Assembly: GCA_963738445.1 (NCBI GenBank)
Contig: CAVTWS010000007.1
Coordinates: forward strand, 116,308-180,307
Source: CAVTWS01 sp963738445
GTDB lineage: Bacteria > Actinomycetota > Acidimicrobiia > Acidimicrobiales > SHLQ01
Length of the DNA stretch: 64,000 bases
Direction of reading: 5' to 3'
A model generated the notes under the pieces. The model ran no database searches, was not told the origin of the DNA, and worked only from the letters and a program-made list of their open reading frames with translations. Of this stretch, positions 44,030 through 52,587 are shown piece after piece (position 1 is the first letter of the stretch; the number at the start of each line of letters is the position of its first letter). The position numbers were made by a program, and so were the translations under genes.

Positions 44030-45175
44030 GTGACGAGCGCGACCGGGGATCTGCGAGGTCGCGACGGTTCCTCCCGACGGATCGCGCTCACGTTGGAGCA
44101 CTGCTGGCACCGGGTCCCCGGTGGTACCGGCCGGGCCAGCGCCATGACCGCTCGGGGGCTCGCCGCCCGGACGGACGTGGACCCGATCGGAGTCACCGCC
44201 TGGCATCGGCGTCGGCCCGATGCACCGTTCGACCCGCGGGTGCCGATCCGGCACGTACCCCTGCCTCGCCTCGGCCTCTACGAGAGCTGGCATCGATTGC
44301 GCCGACCGCGCGTCGAGCTGCTCACCGGTCGGGCGACGGCGTTGGTCCACGCCACCGGCGGCGTGATCCCACCCACCCGGCTCCCGCTGGTGGTCACCGT
44401 CCACGATCTGGCCTGGATCCACTACCCGCAGTACTTCACGGCTCGCGGGTTGCGGTTCTTCGAGCGGGCGCACCAACTGACCGTGGCCGAGGCGGCGATG
44501 GTGCTGTGTCCGTCAGAGGCCACCCGCCGGGACTGTCTGGCTCACGGCATCGAGGCGGATCGGCTGCGTGTCGTCCCCTGGGGCGTCGAGTCGCCCGCAG
44601 TCGACGACGACCATGTCGCCGTGGCCCTGGCCCGGCTCGGGCTCGGCGACCGGCCGTTCGTGCTCGTGGTCGGGACGGTGGAACCCCGAAAGAACCTCGG
44701 GGCGCTCGTATCGGCCATGGCCCGACTGGATCGCGGAGCGCGAGGCGCCGACCTGGTGGTCGTCGGACCGGACGGCTGGCACGGCGAGCTCGCCGCGCTC
44801 GAGGCGCAGGCCGCGGGCCGGGTTCGTCTGATGGGGTTCGTCGACGACCCCACCCTGTGGGCCCTCTATCGGGGTGCCGCCGTTTTCTGCTACCCGAGCC
44901 TCTTCGAAGGGTTCGGCATGCCGGTGCTCGAGGCCATGGCCGCCGGGTGCACCGTCGTCACCTCCTCCGGCACGGCCTGCGAGGAGGTCGTCGGGACGGC
45001 GGGCGCCACGGTGGCCCCGGACGACATCGACGGGCTGTCGAGCGCGATCGGAGACCTCCTGTCAGATCCCGAGCGGCGGGCCGAGCTCGGCCGGGCGGCC
45101 CAGGAACGGGCGAGGTCGTACACCTGGTCCGCCACCGCGGAAGCAACGGTGTCGGCCTACCGGGAGGTGTGGTGA
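44030..45175 (+). CDS. GT4 glycosyltransferase
   Basis: HCWHRVPGGTGRASAMTARG is an N-terminal glycine loop, VTVHDLAWIHYPQYFTARG follows, and the C-terminal half holds VLVVGTVEPRKNLGALV and YPSLFEGFGMPVLEAMAAG (the EX7E-type motif). This is a retaining GT-B enzyme of GT4, close to mannosyl/rhamnosyl transferases of polysaccharide loci. GTG 44030 is my choice; ATG 43989 in the same frame is an alternative. The stop overlaps the start of the next GT4 (GTGA), so these two act in one transcript. Confidence 0.9.
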   Translation: MTSATGDLRGRDGSSRRIALTLEHCWHRVPGGTGRASAMTARGLAARTDVDPIGVTAWHRRRPDAPFDPRVPIRHVPLPRLGLYESWHRLRRPRVELLTGRATALVHATGGVIPPTRLPLVVTVHDLAWIHYPQYFTARGLRFFERAHQLTVAEAAMVLCPSEATRRDCLAHGIEADRLRVVPWGVESPAVDDDHVAVALARLGLGDRPFVLVVGTVEPRKNLGALVSAMARLDRGARGADLVVVGPDGWHGELAALEAQAAGRVRLMGFVDDPTLWALYRGAAVFCYPSLFEGFGMPVLEAMAAGCTVVTSSGTACEEVVGTAGATVAPDDIDGLSSAIGDLLSDPERRAELGRAAQERARSYTWSATAEATVSAYREVW

Positions 45176-46344
45176 GCGGCGCGGGCCCCCGGCTCCGCGT
45201 CGGCGTGAACCTGCTGTGGCTCGTGCCGGGGGTGGTCGGTGGGAGCGAGGAGTACGCCACCCGGACCTTGCGTGCACTCGGCGACCATCGACCCGCGGAC
45301 ATCGACCTGGTGCTGTTCGGACGGGGGGCGTTGTTCGCCGCCCACCCGGAACTGGCCGGCGTGGGGGAGTGCGTGTCGCTGCCCATCCCCGGCGGCCACC
45401 GGGTCCTCCGGGTGGCGGCCGAGAGCTCGTGGCTCCGGCGTCAGGTCCGCCGGAGCCGCCTCGACATCGTGCACCACGTCGGTGGCCGCCGACCCCGTCT
45501 CGGAGGCCCGTCGGCCACCCTGGTCACGGTGCACGATCTCCAGCCCCTCGACCATCCCGAGAACTTCGGCCTGGTCAAGCGCACCTATCTGGCGCGGGCC
45601 ATTCCGGCATCGGTGCACTCGGCGACGGTGGTCATCGCGGTGAGCGAGTACGTGCGCCGGCAGATCGTCGACCGGTTCGGCATCGATCCGGATCGGGTCG
45701 TCACGGTGTCGTCGGGCGTCGACGGGGCGGTCGCGGATCGATCCCGCGACGCTGAGCTCCCGCCCCGGGTCCAGGCGCTCGTCGACCGAGGGGTTCCGTA
45801 CCTGATCTATCCCGCCGTCACCCATCCCCACAAGGATCACGACACGTTGCTGGCGGCGCTGGCCCGGCTGCGGGAGCAGGGTCGAGAGGTGGCGCTGGTG
45901 CTCACCGGCGGAGTCGGCGCCGCCGACGAACACGTGACGAGACGGATCGCCGAGCTCGATCTCGACGACCGGGTGCTCAGGCTCGGTCGGGTGCCGCGTG
46001 CGCAGCTCGACCGTCTCATGGCCGCCGCCGAGGCGCTCGCCTTCCCGTCCCGGTTCGAGGGGTTCGGCATCCCGATCCTGGAGGCGATGGCGCTCGGCTG
46101 CCCGGTGATCGCCGCCGACGCCACCGCGGTTCCCGACGTGGTCGGCGACGCCGGTGTACGGGTGCGTCCCGGCGACGTCGGTGCGTGGACCCAGGCCATC
46201 GCCGACCGGCTCGACGGCCACCCCCCGCGGGTCGACCAGGCCCGGCGAGGACGGGCCCGCGCCGCCCTGTTCACCTGGGAAGGATCGGCCCGGCAGCTCG
46301 AAGCCGCCTATCGACTCGCCCGGCGGCTCGCTCCCGCCCGGTAG
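45172..46344 (+). CDS. GT4 glycosyltransferase
   Basis: VGVNLLWLVPGVVGGSEEYA is the N-terminal donor/acceptor loop and LVTVHDLQPLDHPENFG follows. AVTHPHKDHDTLLAALA and FPSRFEGFGIPILEAMALG in the C-terminal half give the GT4 EX7E motif. It has 390 residues, a normal length. The GTG start overlaps the preceding GT4 stop. The protein resembles its upstream neighbour in layout and both may add consecutive sugars of one repeat unit; specificity is unknown. Confidence 0.9.
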   Translation: MSGAGPRLRVGVNLLWLVPGVVGGSEEYATRTLRALGDHRPADIDLVLFGRGALFAAHPELAGVGECVSLPIPGGHRVLRVAAESSWLRRQVRRSRLDIVHHVGGRRPRLGGPSATLVTVHDLQPLDHPENFGLVKRTYLARAIPASVHSATVVIAVSEYVRRQIVDRFGIDPDRVVTVSSGVDGAVADRSRDAELPPRVQALVDRGVPYLIYPAVTHPHKDHDTLLAALARLREQGREVALVLTGGVGAADEHVTRRIAELDLDDRVLRLGRVPRAQLDRLMAAAEALAFPSRFEGFGIPILEAMALGCPVIAADATAVPDVVGDAGVRVRPGDVGAWTQAIADRLDGHPPRVDQARRGRARAALFTWEGSARQLEAAYRLARRLAPAR

Positions 46345-46347
46345 GGT
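46342..46347 (+). promoter_or_regulatory. -10 box TAGGGT
   Basis: TAGGGT overlaps the last codons of the upstream GT4 gene and ends 11 bases before ATG 46359. It could give an internal promoter with a very short leader. Confidence 0.4.
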
Positions 46348-46358
46348 GCTCTGCCGTC

Positions 46359-47597
46359 ATGCGCATCCTCGTCCTCTGCCCGCACTTCGCCCCGGACACG
46401 GCGCCGACTGGAACGGTGATGACCGCCATCGTCGACGGGTGGGTCGCCGCCGGCCACGAGGTTCACGTCGTCACGTCGCTCCCGTGGTATCGCCACCACG
46501 CCGTGGAACCCGGGTGGACCGGCCGGCCCGTCAGGACGGAGCGGACCTCGTGGGGATCGGTCCGACGGGTGCATCCCTTCCCGACCGACAAGACCAACAT
46601 CCCGGCTCGGGCCGCCGGCTTCGCGGCCCTGACGAGTCTGCTCACTCTCGGCGCGGTGTTCCGCCGGGCCAAGGTCGACGTGGTGATGGCGATGTCGCCG
46701 CCACTCACGTTGGGACTGGCCGGCTGGGTCGCGGCCCGGTTGCGGGGCGTGTCGTTCGTGTTCAACATCCAGGACGTGTTCCCGGATGTGGCGATCGAGC
46801 TCGGGGTCGTCAACAAGCGGTGGATGATCTCCCTGTTCTCCTGGTTGGAACGGTTCACCTACCGCCGGTCCGATGCCGTCACCGTGTTGTCCGAGGATCT
46901 GGCCGACAACCTCCGGACCAAGCTGGGCCCGGTCGACGGCCCCCGCCTCGTCCACGTGATCCCGAATTTCGTCGACGCCGACCTGATCCGGCCCGATGCA
47001 CCGGGAGCTGACCAGTACCGGGAGGAGTACCGGCTCGAAGGTGCGCTCGTGGTCATGTACGCAGGCAACGTCGGGTTCTCGCAGTCGCTCGGCCTGGTGG
47101 TCGACGCCGCTCGCCACTTCCACGAAGCCGGTCGGGTCGACGTGGTGTTCGTGGTCAACGGCGGGGGCGCGGCGCGCCATGACCTCGAGGTGTCGGCCGC
47201 CGGCCTCCCGAACCTTCGGTTCGTCGACTTCCAGCCCGCCGAGCGGCTACCGGCGGTGCTGGTGGCCGCCGACGTCCACGTCGTGACCTTGCGCACCGGT
47301 CTGGCCCGGTCGAGCGTGCCGTCGAAGATCTACTCGATCCTCGCCGCCGGTCGACCCGTCGTGGCGTCGGTCGACGTCGGCTCGGAACTGGCCCGGGTCG
47401 TGGAGAGCGCAGGCGCCGGGACTGCGGTGCCACCCGACGATCCGGGCGCCTTCATCGGCGCCCTGGAGGACCTGCTGTCCGATGCCGAACGGCGGCGCGC
47501 CGCAGGCGAAGCCGGCCGGCGGTTCGTCGAGCAATGGCTCACGTCTCGGGCGGTCGCCGACTCGTACTCACAGCTGTTCGAACGGGTGCAGCGATAA
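46359..47597 (+). CDS. GT4 glycosyltransferase, WbuB-like
   Basis: The N-terminal MRILVLCPHFAPDTAPTGTV with VHVVTSLPWYRHH, then VFNIQDVFPDVAIELG and VVMYAGNVGFSQSLGLVVDA, follow the pattern of WbuB-type GT4 enzymes (N-acetyl-L-fucosaminyl-transferase-like). SSVPSKIYSILAAGRPVVA replaces the usual EGFG stretch, also as in WbuB relatives. It has 412 residues. The gene starts 14 nt after the previous GT4. The exact sugar is not certain; the WbuB resemblance fits an N-acetylated 6-deoxyhexose. Confidence 0.88.
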   Translation: MRILVLCPHFAPDTAPTGTVMTAIVDGWVAAGHEVHVVTSLPWYRHHAVEPGWTGRPVRTERTSWGSVRRVHPFPTDKTNIPARAAGFAALTSLLTLGAVFRRAKVDVVMAMSPPLTLGLAGWVAARLRGVSFVFNIQDVFPDVAIELGVVNKRWMISLFSWLERFTYRRSDAVTVLSEDLADNLRTKLGPVDGPRLVHVIPNFVDADLIRPDAPGADQYREEYRLEGALVVMYAGNVGFSQSLGLVVDAARHFHEAGRVDVVFVVNGGGAARHDLEVSAAGLPNLRFVDFQPAERLPAVLVAADVHVVTLRTGLARSSVPSKIYSILAAGRPVVASVDVGSELARVVESAGAGTAVPPDDPGAFIGALEDLLSDAERRRAAGEAGRRFVEQWLTSRAVADSYSQLFERVQR

Positions 47598-47600
47598 GGT
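47595..47600 (+). promoter_or_regulatory. -10 box TAAGGT
   Basis: TAAGGT overlaps the stop codon of the WbuB-like gene and lies 73 bases upstream of ATG 47674, giving a short leader that contains the AGGAG ribosome binding site. Confidence 0.4.
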
Positions 47601-47673
47601 TCCCGACCGGTGTCTCTGACGCCATCCCGCTCCGGCGCCCGGGCGCCGCTCGTTCCCACCAGGAGTGCTCCTC

Positions 47674-48615
47674 ATGAAGGCACTGGTCACCGGCGGCGCC
47701 GGATTCATCGGTTCGACCCTCGTCGACCAGCTGCTGGCCGCCGGCCACGAGGTCGCCGTCGTCGACAACCTGGCGACCGGACGCCTGGCCAACCTCGATG
47801 CCGCCGCCGCCCACGGGTCGCGGCTTCGGTTCCACCACGTCGACATCCGCGACCCGCAGGCGGCGGAGATCGTGGCCGGGGAACAGGCGGAGGTGCTGTT
47901 CCACCTGGCGGCCCAGGCCGACGTGCGGGTCTCCGTCGACAACCCGGCTCTCGACGCCTCCATCAACCTGGTCGGCGGGCTCAACGTCGTCGACGCGTTC
48001 CGCAAGGCGGGCGGCCGCAAAGTCGTGTTCGCGTCGTCCGGCGGAACGATCTACGGCGCGCCCCCCGGCGACTCACTCCCGGTCGACGAGACGCACCCGC
48101 AGGTCCCGATCTCGCCCTACGGGGTGGCGAAGAAGGCGTTCACGCACTATCTCGAGGCGTTCCGGCATCTCTACGGCCTGGCGTACACGTCACTGGCGCT
48201 CGCCAACGTGTACGGCCCGCGGCAGGATCCCCACGGTGAAGCCGGCGTCGTCGCCATCTTCTGCGGGCGCCTGCTGAAGGGCGAGCCGTGCACCATCTTC
48301 GGCACCGGGGCCCAGACCCGCGACTTCGTGTTCTCCACCGATGTCGCCAACGCCTTCTTCCTGGCCGCCGACCGCGCCGACTTCGAGCTGATGAACATCG
48401 GTACCGGGGTCGAGACGTCGGTGAGCGAGCTGTACGGCGCTACGGCCTCTGTGCTCGGGTCGAACCAGCCGGCCGTGGTGGCGCCGGCGCGGACCGGTGA
48501 GCTCGATCGTTCGGCTCTGAATCCCGGTAAGGCGGGTCGGCTGCTCGGCTGGCATCCCCAGGTCGATCTGACGACGGGTCTGGGGGCCACGCTCGACTGG
48601 TTCCGGACCCGCTGA
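47674..48615 (+). CDS. galE: UDP-glucose 4-epimerase-like NDP-sugar epimerase
   Basis: MKALVTGGAGFIGSTLVDQL, VDNLATGR, FHLAAQADVRVSV, SSGGTIYGAP, PISPYGVAKKAFTHYLEA (catalytic YxxxK) and YGPRQDPHGEAGVVAIF are GalE-type extended SDR motifs. In actinobacterial polysaccharide loci such 310-residue enzymes epimerise UDP-glucose/galactose or their N-acetyl forms. ATG 47674 is preceded by AGGAG with a 7-nt spacer, one of the clearest ribosome binding sites here. It is separate from the GT4 genes by 76 nt. Confidence 0.88.
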   Translation: MKALVTGGAGFIGSTLVDQLLAAGHEVAVVDNLATGRLANLDAAAAHGSRLRFHHVDIRDPQAAEIVAGEQAEVLFHLAAQADVRVSVDNPALDASINLVGGLNVVDAFRKAGGRKVVFASSGGTIYGAPPGDSLPVDETHPQVPISPYGVAKKAFTHYLEAFRHLYGLAYTSLALANVYGPRQDPHGEAGVVAIFCGRLLKGEPCTIFGTGAQTRDFVFSTDVANAFFLAADRADFELMNIGTGVETSVSELYGATASVLGSNQPAVVAPARTGELDRSALNPGKAGRLLGWHPQVDLTTGLGATLDWFRTR

Positions 48616-48643
48616 GCGGCGCCTGATCAGGCTCCTCAGCCGT

Positions 48644-48649
48644 TAGCGT
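48644..48649 (+). promoter_or_regulatory. -10 box TAGCGT, leaderless-type promoter
   Basis: TAGCGT ends eight bases before ATG 48658. The spacing matches the other leaderless-type sites in the window. Confidence 0.5.
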
Positions 48650-48657
48650 GTGCCTCC

Positions 48658-49440
48658 ATGGCAAACAAGGATTCCGCCAAGAAGGTGGCCAAAGCGGCCC
48701 GCGCCGGGAGCGGAAGCGTCGCTGGAGCGAAGCGGGAGGTGGCGTTCCCACTGGCTATCGTGGCGGTGATCCTCCTCGGCGTGGCGCTCGTGGTCTATGC
48801 CCGAGATGCCCGCGATGCGACCGCCGCCCCGCGACTCTCCGACCACTGGCACGATGCCTACGGCGTCTATGACTGCTCGACGGAAGGCTTCCTCCCCACC
48901 TTCGCGCTGACGACCGACCCGCTCGGCATCCACAGCCACGATGATGGACTGATCCACATCCACCCGTTCTCCTCGCAGGCGGCGGGAGAGAACGCCAAGG
49001 TGGGCGTCTTCCTCGACGCGGTTGGCGTCCAGATGAGCGAGGACGCTCTCGTCCTCCCGGATGGCACCACCTTGGCGGCCGGCACCGATTGTGGCGGCGA
49101 GCCGGCGATCATCCAGATCTGGCGCTGGGACCTCGATGCCGATCTCGAACCGCAGGTCATCACCGGCGACTTCAACGATGTCCGGTTCCGCAAGGATCGT
49201 GAGGCGTACACGTTCGCGCTCGCTCCGGAGGGCTTCGAGCCCGTGCAGCCGCCCACCGTCGCCGGCGTCGACTCGGCGAGCGATGTCATCGATCCCGAGG
49301 GCGACTCCACCACGACCACCATCGCCGGGGAGACCACCACCGCTGTGACCGACGGCGACACGACCACCACGGTCGAGTCGGCCGATGAGACGACAACCAC
49401 GGCTGCGGCCGAGGAGACCACCACCACGGCTGAAGGCTGA
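48658..49440 (+). CDS. Single-pass membrane protein with His-rich extracytoplasmic domain
   Basis: A basic cytoplasmic N-terminus precedes one membrane helix (PLAIVAVILLGVALVVYA). The external domain opens with LSDHWHDAYGVYDC and contains GIHSHDDGLIHIHPF, a histidine cluster that could bind a metal, with a second Cys near TDCGGEPA. The tail is an extended Thr/Glu-rich stretch (ETTTAVTDGDTTTT), typical of wall-spanning linkers. I do not know the family's function. The 260-residue gene directly precedes the nucleotidyltransferase gene with a 7-nt gap, so both are probably on one transcript. Confidence 0.75.
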   Translation: MANKDSAKKVAKAARAGSGSVAGAKREVAFPLAIVAVILLGVALVVYARDARDATAAPRLSDHWHDAYGVYDCSTEGFLPTFALTTDPLGIHSHDDGLIHIHPFSSQAAGENAKVGVFLDAVGVQMSEDALVLPDGTTLAAGTDCGGEPAIIQIWRWDLDADLEPQVITGDFNDVRFRKDREAYTFALAPEGFEPVQPPTVAGVDSASDVIDPEGDSTTTTIAGETTTAVTDGDTTTTVESADETTTTAAAEETTTTAEG

Positions 49441-49447
49441 CCGGCCG

Positions 49448-50455
49448 GTGAAGGCAGTCGTCCTGGTGGGCGGGTTCGGAACCCGCCTGCGGCCCCTGAC
49501 GAACAACGTGCCCAAGCAGATGCTGCCGATCGTGGATCGCCCCATGATCGAGCACGTGCTGGCCGGGTTGAGCCACTTCGGCGTCACGGACGCCGTGCTG
49601 GCGGTCGGATTCGCCCCGGACGTGTTCCGGGAGGCGTACGGGTCGGGCACCTGCGCCGGCGTGTCGATCAGCTACAGCATCGAAGAGGAGCCGCTCGACA
49701 CGGCCGGGGCGATCGCCTTCGCCGCCCACACGGCCGGAATCCGGGAACGATTCCTGGTGGTGAACGGTGATGTGATCACCGACCTCGACCTCGCCGAGCT
49801 CTGGGCGTTCCACGACCGGGCGGGCGCCGCCGCCACGATCCACCTGGTGCCCGTCGCCGACCCCTCCCGCTACGGCGTGGTCCCCACCGATGCCGATGGC
49901 CGGGTGCAGGGTTTCATCGAGAAGCCGCCGGCCGACCAGGCCCCCACCAACATGATCAACGCCGGCACCTACGTGCTCGAACCGGAGGTCCTCGACCTGA
50001 TCCCGAGCGGGCGGCGGGTCTCGGTCGAGCGGGAGACCTTCCCGGCGCTGGCGGCGCAGGGCACCATGTTCGCCATGCCGTCCGACGTGTACTGGGTCGA
50101 CGCCGGAACCCCGGCCACCTACATCCAGGTCCAGCTCGATCTCATCGACGGCCGGCGGGGCGCGCCGTGGCCGGCCGTGGCGGCGGACGCGATCGTCGAC
50201 CCGTCTGCTCGCGTCCACGACAGCGTGATCATGTCCGGGGTCCGGATCGGTTCCGGCGCCCGCATCGAACGCTCGGTCATCCTGCCGGGCGCCGTGGTGG
50301 CCGCGGGCGCCATGGTGGTCGACTCCATCGTCGGGCCCCGGGCTCGAGTCGGCGAAGGCGCCCTGCTCGATCAGCTCACCGTCGTCGGCGACTCCGCCCG
50401 GGTCTCCCCGGGCGAGGTGCTCATCGCCGCTCGGCTGCCCCCGGTTCACAGCTGA
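49448..50455 (+). CDS. Sugar-1-phosphate nucleotidyltransferase, GDP-mannose pyrophosphorylase-like
   Basis: KAVVLVGGFGTRLRPLT is the nucleotide-binding GxGTRxRPLT motif with KQMLPIVDRPM following. VNGDVITDLDL is the acidic metal site, FIEKPP the sugar-phosphate loop, and YWVDAGTPATYI closes the catalytic domain. From about residue 260 a short left-handed beta-helix appears (SARVHDSVIMSGVRIGSGARI). The fold and actinobacterial homologues point to mannose-1-phosphate guanylyltransferase, but glucose-1-phosphate transferases share most motifs. GTG 49448 begins the conserved motif. Its 3' end overlaps the convergent DUF5317 gene by 35 bases. Confidence 0.87.
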   Translation: MKAVVLVGGFGTRLRPLTNNVPKQMLPIVDRPMIEHVLAGLSHFGVTDAVLAVGFAPDVFREAYGSGTCAGVSISYSIEEEPLDTAGAIAFAAHTAGIRERFLVVNGDVITDLDLAELWAFHDRAGAAATIHLVPVADPSRYGVVPTDADGRVQGFIEKPPADQAPTNMINAGTYVLEPEVLDLIPSGRRVSVERETFPALAAQGTMFAMPSDVYWVDAGTPATYIQVQLDLIDGRRGAPWPAVAADAIVDPSARVHDSVIMSGVRIGSGARIERSVILPGAVVAAGAMVVDSIVGPRARVGEGALLDQLTVVGDSARVSPGEVLIAARLPPVHS

Positions 50456-51011
50456 GCGAGACCGAGGCGAGGTGCCGCGACACCTCACGGTCGCGGGCCA
50501 GCGACGACCGACACAGGGCGTGGATCACCGCGACGAGTCCGATCACCAGGATCACGTCCCCGGCGCTGAACGGCAGGGCACCGGGCATCCAGTCCGGCAT
50601 CGCCATGACGTCGCCGAACAGGGCGAGGTTGGCGTTCTCGATCGGCGCCGCGTTGGTGAACCGGTCGGTGTCGAGATGGGCGCCCACCGCCGCCCACGCC
50701 TTCGGTGAGACGGGCATGACGCCTCCGTTGGCGGCGATGGCGACGAAGTTGCAGGCGGCGCCCAACCCGAGCAGCCAGATGCCCTGGAGCTTCCGGTTCC
50801 GAACGATGAAGGCGGCGAGCAGGAGGTAGGAGACGATGTGCCCCGTTCGAGCCACCGCACCGTCGGGCAGGTTGACGATCACGAACTGCGTTCCCACGCT
50901 GGCGCCGATGAGGCCCGGTGCCCGCAGGCTCTCGTGGTCGAGGTACCACCAACGTCCGCCGGTCAGGGGCACCGTCACGACGGCCAGCACGATCCCGATG
51001 ACGAAGATCAC
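50421..51011 (-). CDS. DUF5317 family membrane protein
   Basis: The 196-residue protein has four to five hydrophobic segments (VIFVIGIVLAVVTVPLTGG, IVSYLLLAAFIVRNRKL, LLGLGAACNFVAIAANGG, AGDVILVIGLVAVIHAL). NFVAIAANGGVMPVSP and PIENANLALFGDVMAMP are hallmark stretches of DUF5317, found mainly in actinobacteria and firmicutes; the function is unknown. The GTG start overlaps the TGA of the GGDEF gene (GTGA), so the two products may work together. Confidence 0.82.
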   Translation of the reverse strand: MIFVIGIVLAVVTVPLTGGRWWYLDHESLRAPGLIGASVGTQFVIVNLPDGAVARTGHIVSYLLLAAFIVRNRKLQGIWLLGLGAACNFVAIAANGGVMPVSPKAWAAVGAHLDTDRFTNAAPIENANLALFGDVMAMPDWMPGALPFSAGDVILVIGLVAVIHALCRSSLARDREVSRHLASVSLSCEPGAAERR

Positions 51012-52267
51012 GCCGACCGCTGCCGATGATCGAGCTCCGGGACGGACCGGAGCACCGTTCCCGGATGATCCGGGCCGGACGAGGTGATGCCGAGGCCGCC
51101 GTACTTCGCTTTGTACATCGCCCGATCGGCGGCCGCCATAAGCTCGGGGACGCCGCCCGGGTGATCGGCCAGCAGGGCGATGCCGAAACTGCCGTCGATC
51201 TCCACGACGGCGTCGCCGATCAGCATCGGTGACCGGAGGGCGGCCCGCAGGTCCAAACCGACGAGGAGGGCATCTCCCGCCGACCGGACCGTCGGCAGCA
51301 CCACGGCGAACTCGTCGCCGCCGAGGCGGGCCACCAGGCCGTCTCCGGGTAGGCGGGCGCTCAACCGGGTGGCGACCTCGCAGAGCACCGCGTCGCCCGC
51401 GGCGTGGCCGTACCGGTCGTTGACCGGTTTGAAGCCGTCCAGGTCGAGCAGGATGACCGCACCGACCACCGATCCGTCCGTCGAAGGCGTGGTCAGGTGT
51501 TCGAGCTCCTGTTGCAGGCGCCGACGATTGGGCAGCCCGGTGAGGGCATCCTCCTCGGCTTCGCGCTGGTGGGAGGCGCTGGCCTTCGACGTCCAGTTCA
51601 GAGCGGCCATGGTGATGCCGACGAACGGCAGCACGAGCAGGCTCCGTTCGCACACGATGACCAGAACGGGCGCCAGGGCGATGAGCATCCCGTCACCCGA
51701 CAGGTTCAGCCGGGCGAATCGGGGCAGGAGGTCCCGGATGCGACCGTGGCCGCGCAGGCCCGCATAGATCGCCACGACGGCCACGTTCGTCAGGTACAGC
51801 GTTGCGCCCGCGCCCGCCACCGACGCCACCCAACGGGCATCGAGCTCGCTGCCGTCGACGAGCCGGAACTCGGTGTCGGCGAGGCGGAGCACGCTCAGGG
51901 ACGCGCCGAGGGCCACCACCAGCTGGGCGCAGTTGGTGGCGATCAGCAGTGGGTTGCGCTGTTTGTGGGTGAGCTCGCTGACCACACCGACGGCGGCCAT
52001 GAGGAGGAGCGACTCGAGGTGGCCGCCGAGCAGGACGAGGGCGAAGGCGAAGACCCACGACAACGTCGCCGACCGGCCGTTGTTTCGAAGCCAGCTGGCG
52101 GACCAGATCTCGCTGGCGAGGAGCGCCGCGCCGATCACGGCGAAGGCTGGTCGCTCCTCCCGCAGCAACGACCAGCCTTCACCAACGATCTCCGTAGCGA
52201 CGACGATGGTCGCCGCAACGCAGATCGCGAGCGCGAACCCGTGGCTCGTGGCGCGGCGCGGGGCCAC
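51008..52267 (-). CDS. Membrane-bound diguanylate cyclase (GGDEF)
   Basis: Six or more hydrophobic helices fill residues about 10-240 and form a membrane sensor of the MASE/HD-type layout. The C-terminal 170 residues are a GGDEF domain: DALTGLPNRRRLQQEL, LLDLDGFKPVNDRYGH and VARLGGDEFAVVLP. The intact GGDEF loop and DxLTGLPNR signature indicate c-di-GMP synthesis from two GTP. GTG 52267 is supported by GGAGGA eight bases upstream. The gene lies 35 nt downstream of a 32-codon ORF and overlaps the DUF5317 gene. The input sensed is unknown. Confidence 0.9.
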   Translation of the reverse strand: MAPRRATSHGFALAICVAATIVVATEIVGEGWSLLREERPAFAVIGAALLASEIWSASWLRNNGRSATLSWVFAFALVLLGGHLESLLLMAAVGVVSELTHKQRNPLLIATNCAQLVVALGASLSVLRLADTEFRLVDGSELDARWVASVAGAGATLYLTNVAVVAIYAGLRGHGRIRDLLPRFARLNLSGDGMLIALAPVLVIVCERSLLVLPFVGITMAALNWTSKASASHQREAEEDALTGLPNRRRLQQELEHLTTPSTDGSVVGAVILLDLDGFKPVNDRYGHAAGDAVLCEVATRLSARLPGDGLVARLGGDEFAVVLPTVRSAGDALLVGLDLRAALRSPMLIGDAVVEIDGSFGIALLADHPGGVPELMAAADRAMYKAKYGGLGITSSGPDHPGTVLRSVPELDHRQRSA

Positions 52268-52302
52268 GGCAGCGGTCCTCCGGATGCCCCGCGCCGTGCC
52301 GA

Positions 52303-52401
52303 TCAGATGAGGCCGGCGAAGAAGCTGAGCTTCAACGGGGCCGCAGCGGCGACGAAGAGCAGGACGACAGTGCCGATGAGCATGAGGCGCTTGCGATTCA
52401 T
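52303..52401 (-). CDS. 32-residue putative membrane peptide upstream of GGDEF gene
   Basis: The ATG at 52401 is preceded by GGGAGG with a 7-8 nt spacer, a stronger ribosome binding site than most genes here. The 32 codons encode a basic start (MNRKRL) and one hydrophobic helix (MLIGTVVLLFVAAAA) followed by PLKLSFFAGLI. The gene lies 35 nt before the GGDEF gene on the same strand and probably shares its transcript. It may be a regulatory partner of the cyclase or simply a leader peptide; no homologue comes to mind. Confidence 0.55.
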   Translation of the reverse strand: MNRKRLMLIGTVVLLFVAAAAPLKLSFFAGLI

Positions 52402-52587
52402 GGTGGGTTCCTCCCTGGTGGATCACCGACGGCAGGCGGAATCGCCGGCCGAGCGGTGGAGATGCCCAATGTTTCGGCCCGCGAGAAGATCGCCTTGAAC
52501 AGGTTGGCCCGGGTGGCCCACCCCGCAGGGCCGAACGGCCCCCAAGCCCAGGTGGGCTCAGTGTTCCTGGGTCGCTCGCGGGCGCGC

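Noticed and set aside
52402..52587. Riboswitch (c-di-GMP type) in the leader of the GGDEF unit
   Set aside because: The 186-nt gap has GC-rich hairpins such as AGCCCACCTGGGCT just after the ATPase stop, which fit a terminator. None of the conserved c-di-GMP riboswitch core is visible.
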